A DNA stretch of 64,000 bases from Neisseria zalophi. GTDB lineage: Bacteria; Pseudomonadota; Gammaproteobacteria; Burkholderiales; Neisseriaceae. The stretch is from the NCBI RefSeq assembly GCF_008807015.1, contig NZ_CP031700.1, forward strand, positions 806,001 to 870,000, written 5' to 3'. Below, in pieces: positions 49,901 to 59,524 of this stretch (its first letter is position 1; each line of letters begins with the position of its first letter). The translations under genes were made by a program, and so were the position numbers. Below the pieces are notes generated by a model. It was not told the DNA's origin. It saw only the letters and a program-made list of their open reading frames with translations, and made no database searches.

Positions 49901-51454
49901 CCGCATCATGATATTTATTCGATTGAAGATTTGGCTCAGCTGATTTTCGATTTGAAACAAATCAATCCTAAAGCCTTGATTTCGGTGAAACTGGTTTCAT
50001 TGCCCGGGGTCGGCACTATTGCTACCGGTGTGGCCAAAGCCTATGCCGATTTGATTACCATTGCCGGCTATGACGGCGGTACGGGTGCTTCGCCTTTATC
50101 TAGTGTGAAATACTGCGGTTCGCCATGGGAATTGGGTTTGGCAGAAGCGCAACAGGCATTGGTGGAAAATAACCTGCGCCATAAAGTCCGTTTACAGGTG
50201 GACGGTGGTTTAAAAACCGGCTTGGATATTGTCAAAGCCGCTATTCTCGGTGCGGAAAGCTTCGGTTTCGGTACCGGCCCGATGGTGGCATTAGGTTGCC
50301 GTTATCTGCGTATCTGCCATTTGAATAACTGCGCGACCGGTATCGCAACCCAAGATGATACCCTGCGTAGTCAGCATTATCACGGTACTGTTGATAAAGC
50401 GATGAATTATTTTAAATTTATTGCTCAAGATGTACGTGAGATTATGGCTGAACTCGGTGTGGAAAAACTCACCGACCTAATTGGCCGAACCGAACTTCTG
50501 GAAATTATCGAAGGGAAAACAAGCAAACAACGTGGTTTGGATTTAAATAAACTGTTGTATTCGCCAAAAGTACCGGATGGCAGTGCACGTTATTGTATGC
50601 AAAACAATACGCCGTTTGATAAAGGCCGTCTGAATAAAGAAATTATGCAGACCGCGCAAACAGCACTGGAGAGCGGCGATAGTGCTGATATGAGTTTTAA
50701 TATTTCAAACCTTGACCGTTCGGTTGGTGCCACCTTATCCGGATTGATTGCCAAGCAACACGGCAACCGCGGACAAGCAGGGCAGGAATTCAATATCAGC
50801 TTGAACGGCACCGCCGGACAGAGTCTCGGCGTATGGCTTGCCGGTGGGGTAACTTTGAATTTGACCGGTGATGCCAACGACTATGTAGGCAAAGGTATGG
50901 CAGGCGGTTGTATTGTTATCAAGCCGCATATCGGTGTGGCCTTTAAAGCCGAAGATGCCGCTATTGCAGGCAATACCTGTCTTTATGGTGCAACCGGCGG
51001 CGAACTCTTTGCTTCGGGTCGTGCCGGCGAACGTTTTGCTGTGAGAAATTCAGGTGCCTTGGCGGTTGTGGAAGGCATTGGTGACAATGGTTGCGAATAT
51101 ATGACCGGCGGTGTGGTAACGGTATTGGGTAAAACCGGTATTAACTTCGGTGCGGGTATGACCGGCGGCTTTGCTTATGTGTTGGATGTGGATGGTCGTT
51201 TCCAAGGCCGTATCAACGGCGAATTGGTGGAAGGCTTGAGTATTGTTGATCTGCCTACCCATCAGGAGCATTTGCGCGGTTTGATTGAACGCCATGTCGA
51301 ATTGACCCACAGCCGTCTTGGCGAGCGTATTCTTGGTGATTGGGAAAATCATGTCGGCAAATTCGTGTTGGTGAAACCCAAAGCCAACGATGTGAATGCC
51401 CTTCTAGGCCATAAACGGCGTACCGTTATGGAGCTTCGAGAAGTGACCGCATAA
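46991..51454 (+). CDS. gltB: Glutamate synthase (NADPH) large subunit
   Basis: GltB (1487 residues) transfers the amide of glutamine to 2-oxoglutarate. After removal of about 13 residues the nucleophile Cys14 ([13 protein letters not shown]) becomes the N terminus of the class II amidotransferase domain. The central and FMN-binding domains follow, with [31 protein letters not shown]-type residues near 49830 and the tunnel loop. The 3Fe-4S cysteines are in [12 protein letters not shown]. The C-terminal glutamate synthase beta helix is Gly-rich. It pairs with gltD 78 bp downstream. The length is typical. Confidence 0.98.
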   Translation: [1487 protein letters not shown]

Positions 51455-51456
51455 GT

Positions 51457-51498
51457 TTTTCAGACGGCCTGTCGGCTATGAGAGAGGCCGTCTGAAAA
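51457..51498. repeat. Inverted DUS pair in the gltB-gltD gap
   Basis: TTTTCAGACGGCCT (51457-51470) and AGGCCGTCTGAAAA (51485-51498) face each other around a 14-nt loop. This is the opposite order to the usual terminator pairs in this window. There is no T-run after it, so it probably allows read-through to gltD. Confidence 0.75.
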
Positions 51499-51514
51499 CA
51501 GAAATAAACAATAA

Positions 51515-52960
<1,446 letters not shown>

Positions 52961-53080
52961 CATGGTAGTTAGATATAACCTATGTTGAGGCCGTCTGAAA
53001 ACTTACAGCGGTTTATCATAATTCCGGCTCGTCCAATCTTATTGATTTCTCAATTGACATTTCTGATATAGGAGAAAAAA

Positions 53081-54499
53081 ATGTCTGTAAAAAATGTAGT
53101 TAAACTAATCGAAGACAACGAAATCCGTTTTGTTGATTTGCGCTTTACCGATACCAAAGGTAAACAGCATCACTTCACCATTCCGGCACGTGTTGTTTTG
53201 GACGACCCTGAAGAATGGTTTGAAAACGGTCAAGCTTTTGACGGTTCTTCTATCGGCGGCTGGAAAGGTATTCAGGCTTCCGATATGCAATTGCGCCCCG
53301 ATGCATCTACTGCCTATATCGATCCGTTTTATGATGATGCTACGGTTGTGATGACCTGTGACGTGATTGATCCTTCTAATGGCCAAGGATACGACAGAGA
53401 CCCGCGCTCTATCGCACGTCGTGCCGAAGCTTATTTGAAATCTTCCGGTATCGGCGATACGGCATTTTTCGGCCCCGAACCCGAGTTTTTCGTATTCGAC
53501 GGCATCGAATTTGAAACCCATATGCATAAAGCACGTTTTGCCATTACTTCCGAAAGCGGTGCATGGAGCAGCGGTAAACATTTGGACGGCCAAAACACCG
53601 GCCACCGTGCTACGGTTAAAGGAGGTTATTCACCGGTTGCCCCTGTTGATGCCGGTCAGGATTTGCGTTCTGCTATGTCGAGCATACTGGAAGAAATCGG
53701 CATTCCCGTTGAGGTGCATCATGGCGAAGTGGCTACCGGTTCGCAAATGGAAATCGGTACCCGTTTCAATACTTTGCTGAAACGTGCCGACTGGACGCAA
53801 GATTTGAAATATGTGGTTTTAAATGTTGCCCATAACTTCGGTAAAACCGCGACCTTTATGCCTAAACCGCTGATGGGCGACAATGGTAGCGGTATGCATG
53901 TTCACCAATCTATTTGGAAAGACGGCCAAAACCTGTTTGCCGGTGACGGCTATGCCGGTTTGTCTGATATGGCGCTTTATTACATCGGCGGTATTATCAA
54001 ACACGCCCGTGCATTGAATGCCATTACCAATCCGTCAACCAACTCATACAAACGTTTGGTTCCGCATTTCGAAGCGCCGACCAAATTGGCTTATTCTGCT
54101 AAAAACCGTTCGGCTTCTATTCGGATTCCGTTTGTGAACAGCAGCAAAGCACGCCGTATTGAAGCGCGCTTCCCCGATCCGATGGCAAACCCTTACTTGT
54201 GTTTTGCCGCCTTGTTGATGGCCGGCTTGGACGGTATTCAAAACAAAATCCATCCGGGTGATCCTGCCGATAAAAACCTGTATGACCTGCCGCCGGAAGA
54301 AGATGCTTTGGTACCGACCGTTTGTGCCTCTTTAGAAGAAGCGTTGGCCGCATTGAAAGCCGATCACGACTTCCTGACCCGTGGCGGTGTGTTCAGCCAA
54401 GATTGGGTAAACAGCTACATTGCCTTCAAAGAAGAAGATGTGAAACGTATCCGTATGGCGCCGCATCCGTTGGAATTTGAAATGTACTATTCACTGTAA
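53081..54499 (+). CDS. glnA: Glutamine synthetase, type I
   Basis: GlnA (472 residues) makes glutamine from glutamate and ammonia. The metal and ATP motifs are [11 protein letters not shown], the glutamate site [12 protein letters not shown], the ATP/glutamate part [21 protein letters not shown] and [15 protein letters not shown]. The regulatory Tyr for adenylylation lies in [10 protein letters not shown], as in the beta subtype. GGAGAAAAAA precedes the ATG. It is the last chromosomal gene before the integrated element. Confidence 0.98.
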   Translation: MSVKNVVKLIEDNEIRFVDLRFTDTKGKQHHFTIPARVVLDDPEEWFENGQAFDGSSIGGWKGIQASDMQLRPDASTAYIDPFYDDATVVMTCDVIDPSNGQGYDRDPRSIARRAEAYLKSSGIGDTAFFGPEPEFFVFDGIEFETHMHKARFAITSESGAWSSGKHLDGQNTGHRATVKGGYSPVAPVDAGQDLRSAMSSILEEIGIPVEVHHGEVATGSQMEIGTRFNTLLKRADWTQDLKYVVLNVAHNFGKTATFMPKPLMGDNGSGMHVHQSIWKDGQNLFAGDGYAGLSDMALYYIGGIIKHARALNAITNPSTNSYKRLVPHFEAPTKLAYSAKNRSASIRIPFVNSSKARRIEARFPDPMANPYLCFAALLMAGLDGIQNKIHPGDPADKNLYDLPPEEDALVPTVCASLEEALAALKADHDFLTRGGVFSQDWVNSYIAFKEEDVKRIRMAPHPLEFEMYYSL

Positions 54500-54557
54500 T
54501 GGACAGTAAAAAGTAAAATCATAGAATCGTTTTTTTGATTTTATAATGATAAAGAAG

Positions 54558-54590
54558 CACCCCGAATATTAATGGTTCGGGGTGTTTTTT
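54558..54590 (+). terminator. glnA terminator
   Basis: CACCCCGAA (54558-54566) and TTCGGGGTG (54576-54584) form a GC-rich stem with a 9-nt loop and six T directly after. It lies 58 bp past the glnA stop and contains no uptake sequence. Confidence 0.92.
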
Positions 54591-54626
54591 ATTGAGAATC
54601 GTGCCGATAGTAGACAATAGCAAATG

Positions 54627-54664
54627 AAAAAGCAGGCATAGCTCACTGCTATGCCTGCTTTTTT
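54627..54664. terminator. Bidirectional terminator next to the tRNA 3' end
   Basis: AAAAAGCAGGCATAGC (54627-54642) and its perfect complement (54648-54663) enclose the loop TCACT, with T-runs on both sides. It lies 7 bp beyond the CCA end of the tRNA fragment on the minus strand, so it was the tRNA gene's own terminator and marks the chromosomal side of the junction. Confidence 0.88.
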
Positions 54665-54670
54665 GAATTT

Positions 54671-54719
54671 TGGTGGGTCCGGTGGGGATCGAACCCACGA
54701 CCAAGGGATTATGAGTCTT
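54671..54719 (-). tRNA. 3' half of a tRNA gene with CAU anticodon (attachment site remnant)
   Basis: Read on the minus strand this is the anticodon loop ACTCATAAT, the variable region, the T arm GTGGGTTCGATCCCCAC, the acceptor strand CGGACCCA and an encoded CCA. The 5' half (acceptor strand, D arm) is missing: upstream of it is unrelated AT-rich DNA. CAU marks tRNA-Met or tRNA-Ile2, and the body cannot separate them safely. This is the copy of the integration core left at one end when an element inserts in the tRNA 3' part; the intact gene should be at the far end. Confidence 0.88.
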
Positions 54720-54780
54720 GGTATATAAAATATAACTAATTGTTTTTAAATATAAGTGAAGCCTGCAACTACAGTCATAT

Positions 54781-54821
54781 ACAGTTTATTTTAAATATAA
54801 ACTGTCACAAATTTGTCACAA
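54781..54821. repeat. Inverted repeat plus tandem TGTCACAA repeats near the element end
   Basis: ACAGTTTAT (54781-54789) and ATAAACTGT (54797-54805) form a perfect inverted repeat with a 7-nt loop. Overlapping it, TGTCACAA occurs at 54803-54810 and again at 54814-54821, exactly 11 bp apart. The set lies 65 to 150 bp inside the element and upstream of virB1. It could be a binding site for a recombination accessory protein or a virB regulator. Confidence 0.5.
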
Positions 54822-54902
54822 TCGAAAAACGAAATCTTAAGCCTGCCTTTTCATAAGGTACGTTTAATATTTCGTTTTTTTTCTACTTAGGAAATATATC
54901 AA

Positions 54903-55508
54903 ATGAAAAAATATTTATATGTATTGCTTTTCGCTTCAACGGTAGCTAGTGCCGCTCCGTATTCCCAATATAAAGCACTTGTTGAAAAGCATGCTGCTGC
55001 ACAAGGGTTAGATGCAAACTTGGTGTGGGCCGTAATAGCCCGTGAAAGTGGAGGCAACCGTTATGCGCTATCAAAAAAAAATGCACGAGGATTAATGCAA
55101 GTTATACCACCCACAGCAGCAAGAATGGGCGTTAATCCAAAACATCTTTATAGCCCTGAACATAATATTATAGCTGGTACGCGCTACTTGAAATTTTTAA
55201 GTAACCGCTATAACGGAAATCTCGACTTGATACTTGCCGGCTATAACGCGGGTGAGGGGGCGGTTGATAAATACAAAGGAATACCTCCTTACCGTGAAAC
55301 ACAAAACTACGTCAGGTTGGTTCGTAAACGTTATGCACAGTTAAGTGGCAACTCTAATTACGCACCTTCTTCATCTGATGCAACGGCAATTCGTGCATCT
55401 TATCAAGTTAAACCTGTCGTTAAAAATAGGCTTGTGTCTGATGAACATAAAATGTCTGAAGTAACTACGAAAAAATTCGCTGAGTGGGATGTTTTTCAAG
55501 AATTTTAA
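54903..55508 (+). CDS. virB1: VirB1-type lytic transglycosylase
   Basis: This 201-residue protein has a signal peptide (about 1-18) and a soluble lytic transglycosylase domain (about 25-140). The catalytic Glu48 is in VIARESGGN, followed by ARGLMQVIPPTAAR, NIIAGTRYL and AGYNAGEGAVDKY, all standard SLT motifs. VirB1 opens peptidoglycan locally so the secretion channel can be built. TTAGGA precedes the ATG. Two terminator-like hairpins follow before virB2, so virB1 may be expressed at a different level. Confidence 0.93.
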   Translation: MKKYLYVLLFASTVASAAPYSQYKALVEKHAAAQGLDANLVWAVIARESGGNRYALSKKNARGLMQVIPPTAARMGVNPKHLYSPEHNIIAGTRYLKFLSNRYNGNLDLILAGYNAGEGAVDKYKGIPPYRETQNYVRLVRKRYAQLSGNSNYAPSSSDATAIRASYQVKPVVKNRLVSDEHKMSEVTTKKFAEWDVFQEF

Positions 55509-55530
55509 TACACCAATGTGTAATTGAGTT

Positions 55531-55552
55531 CCGGCGTAAAGCCGGTTTTTTT
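55531..55552 (+). terminator. Terminator-like hairpin 1 between virB1 and virB2
   Basis: CCGGC-GTAAA-GCCGG followed by seven T, 22 bp after the virB1 stop. It is short but GC-rich. Confidence 0.8.
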
Positions 55553-55558
55553 GTACCT

Positions 55559-55582
55559 GCCGCCGTTAAGCGGCTTTTTTTT
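55559..55582 (+). terminator. Terminator-like hairpin 2 between virB1 and virB2
   Basis: GCCGC-CGTTAA-GCGGC followed by eight T. The T-run ends directly at the AAGGA ribosome site of virB2. Confidence 0.8.
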
Positions 55583-55593
55583 AAGGAAATAAA

Positions 55594-55938
55594 ATGACTA
55601 AATCAAATCAAGTATCAGTTTCTAAAGCATTGCCATCAAATAGTATAAATAAATTTTGGTATATGCTTCCTGTTTTGATGTTCGGCTTGTTGTTTGCTAT
55701 TGATGCACAAGCGGCAGGCGGTGGATTAAGTAAATTAACGGCCGAAGGTAAGGAGTGGGATAAGGCTATTTATGGCTTTATTGGTGTATGTGCCACCATC
55801 TTCTTGCTTTTTAAAGGTGTTCAGATTTGGGCAAACAAAGGTAGCTGGGGAGACTTCGGTGAGGCCTGCCTGAAGGTTATTGTTGTGGCGGCCGTTCCTA
55901 CTTTAGCAACCTATTTGTGGTCTTTGTATGGTTCGTAA
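55594..55938 (+). CDS. virB2: VirB2-type major pilin / TrbC family
   Basis: This 114-residue protein matches the VirB2/TrbC pilin. A long leader with a hydrophobic segment (about 20-40, FWYMLPVLMFGLLFAIDAQAA) ends at an AxA cleavage site, followed by a mature pilin with two membrane helices (about 58-76 and 94-110; YGFIGVCATIFLLFKGVQIW and VIVVAAVPTLATYLW). The pilin subunits form the T4SS pilus. AAGGAAA precedes the ATG. The next gene starts 12 bp downstream. Confidence 0.88.
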   Translation: MTKSNQVSVSKALPSNSINKFWYMLPVLMFGLLFAIDAQAAGGGLSKLTAEGKEWDKAIYGFIGVCATIFLLFKGVQIWANKGSWGDFGEACLKVIVVAAVPTLATYLWSLYGS

Positions 55939-55949
55939 GAGGTGGATAT

Positions 55950-56348
55950 ATGAGTAACGACATCATAGATGTGGATGATGAGTTACCAGCATACCGGGGT
56001 CTTGAGCGAACGGCGACTTTTGCCGGTATGCCAATGGTTCCGGTTGTAATGGTAACGGCCATTCCACTCGTTGTAGCGATGATTCTGCTACCTTTCTTCA
56101 AAGTGAAAGCATTTTTAGTTTTGCTTTTTTCTTTGCCCTGTTTGGCTTTTATTTACACGCAAACGCAGCAAGACGATCAGGCCTTGCGTATTATAGGCTT
56201 GTCCACGTTAAGTGCATTACGCCGCCGTAATTATCGACTGTTTGGGAAAACCAATACGATTTTAGGCAGCAAATACGGAAGACAGAGAAATGATTATCAA
56301 CGATTATTTGAACAAAGTGTTGAAAAAACAGAGAGGACAGGAAGATAG
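55950..56348 (+). CDS. virB3: VirB3-type inner-membrane protein
   Basis: From ATG 55950 (GAGGTGG ribosome site) the protein has 132 residues with two close membrane helices (about 27-48 and 52-70), then a cytoplasmic region. VirB3 works with VirB4 in the inner-membrane platform. The N-terminal YRGLERTATFAGMPMVPVV is typical. The longer frame from 55917 runs back into virB2 and is less likely. Its last 59 bp overlap the start of virB4. Confidence 0.88.
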   Translation: MSNDIIDVDDELPAYRGLERTATFAGMPMVPVVMVTAIPLVVAMILLPFFKVKAFLVLLFSLPCLAFIYTQTQQDDQALRIIGLSTLSALRRRNYRLFGKTNTILGSKYGRQRNDYQRLFEQSVEKTERTGR

Positions 56349-58710
56349 CCTACCGCGTTATAAACAGCACATTAGTAAAAACGTTGTTTTGATGGAAAAT
56401 AACCGGGTTGCTTTTACCATCCGCCTTGAAGGGACACACTTTGAAGGTGTGGATGATTCAAGTATTGTTGTTCAATATCTAAATTTGAATAAAACATTAG
56501 CAGCTTTAGGAAAAGATAAAAGCAGCCGCCTTGGCCTTTGGTTTACTCATCATCACAAAAAAATCGACTTCGGCCGCCATTATGATTTTCGCACTACTTT
56601 CACTCGCAATTTTGCGGATAAGTATATGGATAAATTTAAAAAAACGGATTATTTTGAAAATATCTACTACATAACGGCTATCCTTCGATATGAAGATATG
56701 GATGATGCGGTAGAAGAGGCTGAAGAGTTGATTGAAAAACTAATGGAGTACCTGCAAGGATACGATCCCTATGTACTGAAAGCTTACTACAACGAATCGG
56801 GAATATTGTTCTCAGAGTTTTATGAGTTTATCGGTATGTTATCCAACGGTACCTATGAACCTATTCCTATGGGAACAGCAAATGCTTATCGCACCATTCC
56901 TTCGGCAGACCTTCACTTTGGCTCAGAACTTTTGGAAATGCGCTGTTCAGACAAAACACGTTATGCTACTTTGTATGATTTGAAAGAGTTTGGTCAGACA
57001 AAAGCAAAAATCATGGTTAATACATTAGCCTTGCCATGTGAATTCATTTTTACTCAAAGCTTGACTTATATCCGTCCTGCCAAAATGATGAAGCAAATTG
57101 ATGACCAACTAAATAAGTTGGAATCAGTAGGAGATATGGCTGAAAGCCAGCACCTTGAGTTACTCGAAGCCAAAGGGCATTTGGCTGCCGGAGATTTAAT
57201 GTTTGGAGAATATCACGGTGCTTTAGTCGTTTTTGGGGATACACCCAAAAAAGCTTACTCAAACGGGCAAACCGTAGCCGCCCGCTTCTTAAGTTCAGGC
57301 GGTTTTCGTTTTATTCGGGCATCACTTTCGGCTGAATTTACTTTTTTCAGCCAATTTCCAGGAGCAAATACCAAACCTAGACCGTTTCCTAAAGCTACAA
57401 CCAATATTGCTGCTTCATTTCCCATGTTTAATTACGAACATGGAAAAAGCCGTGGCAATCCATTAGGCGACGGATCAGCGGTGATGCCTCTTAAAACTGC
57501 AGGTGATACGCTTTACGACTTCAATTTCCACTATACAGATCCAAATGAAGCGGTGACAAAGGGAGAGTATCCAGCCGGTCATACCCTATTAATGGGGAAA
57601 ACAGGTACAGGTAAAACAACTGCCCAAACTGCCTTATTAAGTTTTGCCGAACGTTTTGATCCATATATTTTTGCGATGGATAAAGATAAAGGCATGGAGA
57701 TCTTCATTCGTGCCATTGGAGGTACTTATTTTCCTATTGATGCGGGAATTCCGACTGGTCTTAATCCATTCCAATGGCCCGACTCACCCAAATTGCGTGA
57801 TTTCTTATACGATTTAGTCGGTTCGTGTGTTCGTCAGCAAAATAAGGAAAATACAGCAGAAGAGCAGAAACAGATTCAAATGGCGGTAGATACCGTTATG
57901 AATTTGGATTTTAAACACCGGCGTATGGGCGCGTTGTTACATTCTATAGCCCCTAGTACTGAAGACAACAGCTTGTTTACTCGACTCGAAGTTTGGTGCG
58001 GAAAGGGTCGTTTTGCGTGGTGCTTAGATAATCCTCAAAATCAGTTCAATCCTGATGAGTTTTACCGTGTAGGATTTGATTTGACGGATATTTTAAAACC
58101 TGATTATCGACCAACGGAACCTATTCTCGCTTGTATGTTTTACATGAAAAACATCATGCTAGAGCGAGTAGCAAAAAATCGCGGTATTTTGGCTACCGTA
58201 ATTGAAGAGTTCTGGTTACCAGCAAAATACCCGACCACACAAGAATTTATTGTTGATGGATTGAAAACGGATCGTAAATTAGGTGGTTTCCTGGTGCTTG
58301 TAACACAATCCCCAAAGGATACTATCAATTCGCCCATTTTTGATACTGTGGTGGAGCAAACAGTTACCAAAGTTCTTTTGCCTAATCCATCTGCCGAGTA
58401 TGAAGCTAATTACCAGCGTCTTGGATTAACAGAAAAAGAATTTTACGAACTAAAACGACTAGGTGAGAAATCTAGACAGTTTTTGGTTAAACAGAACCTT
58501 TGCAGTTCGATCGCTACACTTAACCTTTCGGGGATGAGTGATGAAATCGCGGTATTGTCAGGCAATGCGGCAAACGTTCATATCATGCACAAGGCAATTA
58601 AACTTTGCGCTAGTGAACATCCTGATGTATGGCTGCCAGTGTTTCATGAAATGAGGAAGGAGGCGAAAGCCGAAAAAGAGAAACAAGATATGCAGCATCA
58701 TGCTGTATAA
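56290..58710 (+). CDS. virB4: VirB4-type T4SS ATPase
   Basis: VirB4 (806 residues) is the largest ATPase of the secretion machine and drives pilus building and substrate transfer. The Walker A motif GKTGTGKT is at about 436-443, and Walker B falls near GILATVIEEFWLPAKYP. The CagE/TrbE/VirB N-terminal domain precedes it. The final motif LVTQSPKDTINSPIFDTV is standard. GGAAG lies before ATG 56290, and the overlap with virB3 suggests coupling. The length is normal. Confidence 0.95.
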   Translation: MIINDYLNKVLKKQRGQEDSLPRYKQHISKNVVLMENNRVAFTIRLEGTHFEGVDDSSIVVQYLNLNKTLAALGKDKSSRLGLWFTHHHKKIDFGRHYDFRTTFTRNFADKYMDKFKKTDYFENIYYITAILRYEDMDDAVEEAEELIEKLMEYLQGYDPYVLKAYYNESGILFSEFYEFIGMLSNGTYEPIPMGTANAYRTIPSADLHFGSELLEMRCSDKTRYATLYDLKEFGQTKAKIMVNTLALPCEFIFTQSLTYIRPAKMMKQIDDQLNKLESVGDMAESQHLELLEAKGHLAAGDLMFGEYHGALVVFGDTPKKAYSNGQTVAARFLSSGGFRFIRASLSAEFTFFSQFPGANTKPRPFPKATTNIAASFPMFNYEHGKSRGNPLGDGSAVMPLKTAGDTLYDFNFHYTDPNEAVTKGEYPAGHTLLMGKTGTGKTTAQTALLSFAERFDPYIFAMDKDKGMEIFIRAIGGTYFPIDAGIPTGLNPFQWPDSPKLRDFLYDLVGSCVRQQNKENTAEEQKQIQMAVDTVMNLDFKHRRMGALLHSIAPSTEDNSLFTRLEVWCGKGRFAWCLDNPQNQFNPDEFYRVGFDLTDILKPDYRPTEPILACMFYMKNIMLERVAKNRGILATVIEEFWLPAKYPTTQEFIVDGLKTDRKLGGFLVLVTQSPKDTINSPIFDTVVEQTVTKVLLPNPSAEYEANYQRLGLTEKEFYELKRLGEKSRQFLVKQNLCSSIATLNLSGMSDEIAVLSGNAANVHIMHKAIKLCASEHPDVWLPVFHEMRKEAKAEKEKQDMQHHAV

Positions 58711-58720
58711 GTAAACCAAT

Positions 58721-58753
58721 GTAAGGCCGTCTGTTAATTTCAGACGGCCTTAC
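58721..58753 (+). terminator. Uptake-sequence hairpin after virB4
   Basis: GTAAGGCCGTCTG (58721-58733) pairs with its exact complement (58741-58753) around a 7-nt loop. The right arm with loop bases gives a full AG-DUS (TTCAGACGGCCT). The T-run is weak. It is the only full DUS in the element seen here. Confidence 0.75.
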
Positions 58754-58797
58754 TCTTATTTACCGTATTATGCGTTTTTTCCACAGGAGAAAATCTT

Positions 58798-59463
58798 ATG
58801 ACCTTACGCAATTTAAAAATAAAAGCTATTGCAGTTTTGGTATCTACAGGATTAATGACTGTTTCGATGCCTATGTCCATTGCCGGTGGTATCCCTGTAT
58901 TTGATGGTGCGGCAGTTGCCCAAGCCATTCAGCAAGGAGTGCAAATGGCTGAGCAAATACAAAACCAGATCAAACAACTACAAGAGCTTAAAAACCAAGT
59001 TAAAGCTTTGACTGGTAGTCGTAATTTAGGGGAGTTTGCAAAAAATACTGCCCTTGACCATGTGCCTGATGAGTGGAAAGCCGTTTACGGCGACATTAAA
59101 AATTTAGATACATCAACAATTATAGGTAAAGATCGCTATAAGCAAAGCAATGCCACTGACGCTTTAATCAACAGTTATAAACAGGCTTCAAAAGCAGTTT
59201 TTGATACTCAAAAACGTATTGATGTGATTCAAAAGTTGGCCCAACAAATCAATCTGACACAAGATGCCAAAGCAGCAGCTGATTTACAGAATCGTATTTC
59301 GATTGAGCAGTCAAGAATTGCAACAAATCAAGTCATGTTGGACATGACTATGAAGATGGCCGAGCAGCAAGAAAAAATCCAAACGGCTCAGCAACAAAAT
59401 ATAATTGCCTGTCAAATCAAAGCTAAAGGCCGTTCTGCTCAGAAAGCATGTGGTTCTATTTAA
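58798..59463 (+). CDS. virB5: VirB5-type minor pilin
   Basis: This 221-residue exported protein has a signal peptide (about 5-29, cleaved near SIAGG-IPVFD) and a long helical, Gln-rich body (QGVQMAEQIQNQIKQLQELK and following). Two C-terminal Cys (IIACQIKAKG and QKACGSI) may form a disulfide. This is the usual look of VirB5/TraC proteins that sit at the pilus tip. AGGAGAA precedes the ATG. It is separated from virB6 by another terminator-like hairpin. Confidence 0.87.
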   Translation: MTLRNLKIKAIAVLVSTGLMTVSMPMSIAGGIPVFDGAAVAQAIQQGVQMAEQIQNQIKQLQELKNQVKALTGSRNLGEFAKNTALDHVPDEWKAVYGDIKNLDTSTIIGKDRYKQSNATDALINSYKQASKAVFDTQKRIDVIQKLAQQINLTQDAKAAADLQNRISIEQSRIATNQVMLDMTMKMAEQQEKIQTAQQQNIIACQIKAKGRSAQKACGSI

Positions 59464-59481
59464 TTTTTAATAACTAAACCC

Positions 59482-59514
59482 AACCCGCTGTTTTAAACAA
59501 TCAGCGGGTTTTTT
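59482..59514 (+). terminator. Terminator-like hairpin between virB5 and virB6
   Basis: AACCCGCTG (59482-59490) and CAGCGGGTT (59502-59510) enclose an 11-nt loop, with a T-run to 59514. The AGGAAA ribosome site of virB6 starts at once after it. Confidence 0.85.
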
Positions 59515-59524
59515 AGGAAAAAAA

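Noticed and set aside
54671-54719. A functional tRNA gene
   Set aside because: Only the anticodon loop to CCA part is present; no acceptor 5' strand or D arm can be found in the adjoining sequence.
56290-56348. The virB3-virB4 overlap of 59 bp as a frameshift or sequencing error
   Set aside because: Both proteins are full length and virB4 has a good GGAAG ribosome site before ATG 56290, so a true overlap is the simpler reading.
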